Positions 14,115 to 15,680 of a stretch of DNA of 15,680 bases are shown here, one piece after another (the stretch's first letter is position 1; each line of letters starts with the position of its first letter). This DNA is from Succinatimonas sp. UBA6849 (GTDB lineage Bacteria; Pseudomonadota; Gammaproteobacteria; Enterobacterales; Succinivibrionaceae). Location: contig DKDL01000004.1 of assembly GCA_002449335.1 (NCBI GenBank), positions 1-15,680 of the forward strand. The letters run 5' to 3'. Made by a program: the position numbers and the translations under genes. The notes beneath the pieces were generated by a model. It saw only the letters and a program-made list of their open reading frames with translations, ran no database searches and was not told the DNA's origin.

Positions 14115-15680
14115 TTAGAAGGTATAACGTAGTGATGCATTAACACTGTGGTCATCAACATTCTTAGAGCCAGTGTAGTTGTAGTTAATACCCATAGAGA
14201 AGTTCTCTCCATAAAGAGCATCAAGACCTACGAAGGTAGAGTAGTTGATACCGTCATGGAGTTTGGTATTAACAGAAGTTACAACACCGTCAAAAGCTGA
14301 CTTGGTATCCACATCCTTGTCACCGGTTACAGGGATAACCTCTAGGTTAACTGTAGGAACAACAGTCCAAGATGACAGAGATATATCTTTAGAGAAAGAT
14401 ACACCAACAGGGAAGGAAACAAGTGAGCTTGAAGCACCTTCGTTATTTACAGAGTAAAGACCAGATGTTGCAGTATAGTCATCAGAGTCATATTTTGCAT
14501 AACGAACACCTAAGTGAGGAGTGATATCCATAACTGAGGTGTTAAAGGTGTAAGCACCCTTAATACCCAAGGTAAATACCTTAGTATCGATATCAGATGT
14601 GAACTTACCTAAAGAGTTGTAGGCAGTAGCATCATTAGATACCTTGGTATAACCTAAGTCATAAGAGAGCTTTAGAGCATCGTTTACATAGGCACCATAG
14701 AGGTTAAAGCCATAGTAATCAAAGTCACCAGATACACTCTTAATGTTCTTAGAAGATGAGTTACCAGAGCCTACAGTAATAGCAGCACCCTGTACAAAGT
14801 TATCAGACAAGGTAACATCAAGACCTGCTACACCACCACGAAGGTTAGTCTTAATACCATACTCAGTATTCCCTGCATCAAGAGAGCTTGAAGACTGTCT
14901 TGAGAAGACAGGCTGAACCCAAACAGTAAGTTTGTTGCTCTGTGCTGTAGCCTGAGTATTTGTCTTAACACCAGATGAGCCTAGACGTGAGCCAATAGCA
15001 TTAGCTGTAGTGTCTGATGCCAGTTTTGCATTAGCAACAGAGCCTGCTAAGGTACCAAGTCTTGTTAACTGACTTAAGGTAGATGCGGTAGTAGATGAGT
15101 TACCAGCATTTACCAAATCACCTAAGATAGTGCCTTTGTTTACAGCAACACCAGATGCAACAGCTGTCTTAATAGACTGAGCTACATTAGCTTCAGTACC
15201 ATATAAAGCACTGTTAGCTTTGTTCTCATCATAGTTTACAGTCAAGGTACCATCACCATTTGAGTTTGCACTAAAGAGGGCAGATGAAACATCAAATGAA
15301 CCGTTACCTGATACTGATACATTCTCACCAGAGAAAGCTGTAATCTTTGAGTTATTAGCTAAGGTATCAGAACTTACTACGATAGTACCGTTGTTAGTTA
15401 CCTTACCATCAGCACTTTCAAAGCTTACCTTTGAGTTATTAGCAAGTACTAAAGCACTCTTATTAGCTACAGTTACTGTATTGTCCTCTACAGTAGCAGG
15501 AGCTGAGGTTAGACTGCCGTCAATGGTAATAGAGCCATTAGCTGCTACAGTGATGTCTTTACCTACATAACCTAAAGCGGTAGTACCGTTTTCTGATAAT
15601 GTAGATTTAGCAAGAACTGCTGCACTGTTCTCATCTAAAGTGTCACTTACAGCTACTAATGAGTTCTGACCTGCAACTAA
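14115..15680 (-). CDS. Autotransporter (type Va), C-terminal part, N-terminus beyond window
   Basis: The frame is open from the right edge to TAA at 14115-14117, giving 521 residues without a start, so the signal peptide and most of the passenger lie outside. About the last 272 residues (from KLTVWVQPVF, near 14933) form an autotransporter beta-barrel of alternating polar/hydrophobic strands. It ends in SLRYTF, the terminal Phe signature recognised by the BAM machinery. The barrel inserts in the outer membrane and lets the passenger reach the surface. The visible passenger is rich in Asn, Ser, Thr, Val and Gly with few charged residues. It repeats LANNSK(I/V) 28 residues apart, consistent with a beta-helix. 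A Ser/Ala-rich helical linker (AQSIKTAVASGVAV...) connects the two parts. An apparent internal start at 15245 is only a TTG within the passenger. The gene is followed by its own terminator. The function, such as adhesion, cannot be told. Confidence 0.92.
   Translation of the reverse strand, partial: LVAGQNSLVAVSDTLDENSAAVLAKSTLSENGTTALGYVGKDITVAANGSITIDGSLTSAPATVEDNTVTVANKSALVLANNSKVSFESADGKVTNNGTIVVSSDTLANNSKITAFSGENVSVSGNGSFDVSSALFSANSNGDGTLTVNYDENKANSALYGTEANVAQSIKTAVASGVAVNKGTILGDLVNAGNSSTTASTLSQLTRLGTLAGSVANAKLASDTTANAIGSRLGSSGVKTNTQATAQSNKLTVWVQPVFSRQSSSSLDAGNTEYGIKTNLRGGVAGLDVTLSDNFVQGAAITVGSGNSSSKNIKSVSGDFDYYGFNLYGAYVNDALKLSYDLGYTKVSNDATAYNSLGKFTSDIDTKVFTLGIKGAYTFNTSVMDITPHLGVRYAKYDSDDYTATSGLYSVNNEGASSSLVSFPVGVSFSKDISLSSWTVVPTVNLEVIPVTGDKDVDTKSAFDGVVTSVNTKLHDGINYSTFVGLDALYGENFSMGINYNYTGSKNVDDHSVNASLRYTF
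15345..15443 (-). repeat. Passenger repeat, 84-bp spacing
   Basis: The 15-mer CTTTGAGTTATTAGC occurs exactly at 15345-15359 and 15429-15443. It encodes ANNSK on the minus strand within (L)ANNSK(I/V), 28 residues apart. Similar ANKSALVL and TNNGTIVV stretches suggest the degenerate repeat unit of a beta-helix. Confidence 0.6.

Noticed and set aside
14245..14457. Plus-strand frame of 70 codons opposite the autotransporter
   Set aside because: It lies wholly inside the well-supported minus-strand beta-barrel coding region and has no family features. The same applies to antisense frames at 933-1202, 2719-3069, 7288-7494 and 12156-12347.
1..15680. CRISPR array, tRNA or rRNA genes, replication origin
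   Set aside because: I saw no regularly spaced repeats, tRNA cloverleaf or rRNA-like segments on either strand.

Overview
The window looks like low-GC chromosomal DNA from a host-associated Gram-negative bacterium. The autotransporter with a C-terminal beta-barrel ending in Phe shows an outer membrane. The mix of this autotransporter, an AGCS sodium/alanine symporter, clustered MATE exporters and a membrane-bound EAL protein, with heavy use of TTA for Leu, fits gut Succinivibrionaceae (Gammaproteobacteria). That placement is inference from composition and gene style, not a match I could run.

Region 1 (1-3421) is accessory. It holds the 5' part of an IS transposase (4-285, minus) with a terminator in front of it that would block read-through into the transposase. 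Next come a class II self-inhibited Fic protein (762-1808) and a GIY-YIG nuclease fused to DUF4357 (2165-3019). Both use CTT/CTG for Leu far more than the genes to their right, which suggests acquisition. The gaps between them hold hairpins, inverted repeats and a 20-bp relic of the IS edge.

Region 2 (3422-4541) is trpS, a complete tryptophanyl-tRNA synthetase of the kind seen in streptococci, with an 18-bp perfect palindrome in its leader and a hairpin after it.

Region 3 (4588-9576) is a cluster of three MATE exporters. On the minus strand lie an intact MATE gene (6399-7724), then a marR-type regulator (5908-6345) and a second MATE gene (4588-5903). The marR gene has an in-frame stop at codon 13. 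The second MATE gene has a 1-bp frameshift and a separate in-frame stop. This regulator-pump pair is therefore decayed, although a MarR-style palindromic operator survives upstream. A third, intact MATE gene (8221-9576) is divergent on the plus strand.

Region 4 (9867-13528) has an AGCS sodium:amino-acid symporter with a clear Rho-independent terminator, then a 7-TM protein with a degenerate GGDEF domain and a complete EAL c-di-GMP phosphodiesterase domain.

Region 5 (14021-15680, minus) is the 3' part of an autotransporter whose N-terminus lies beyond the right edge. The 586-bp gap before it (13529-14114) holds only hairpins, including the autotransporter's terminator.

No tRNA, rRNA or CRISPR array was seen. 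The parts that best repay checking are the decayed marR-MATE pair, the Fic/GIY-YIG island and the unrecognised membrane sensor of the EAL protein.
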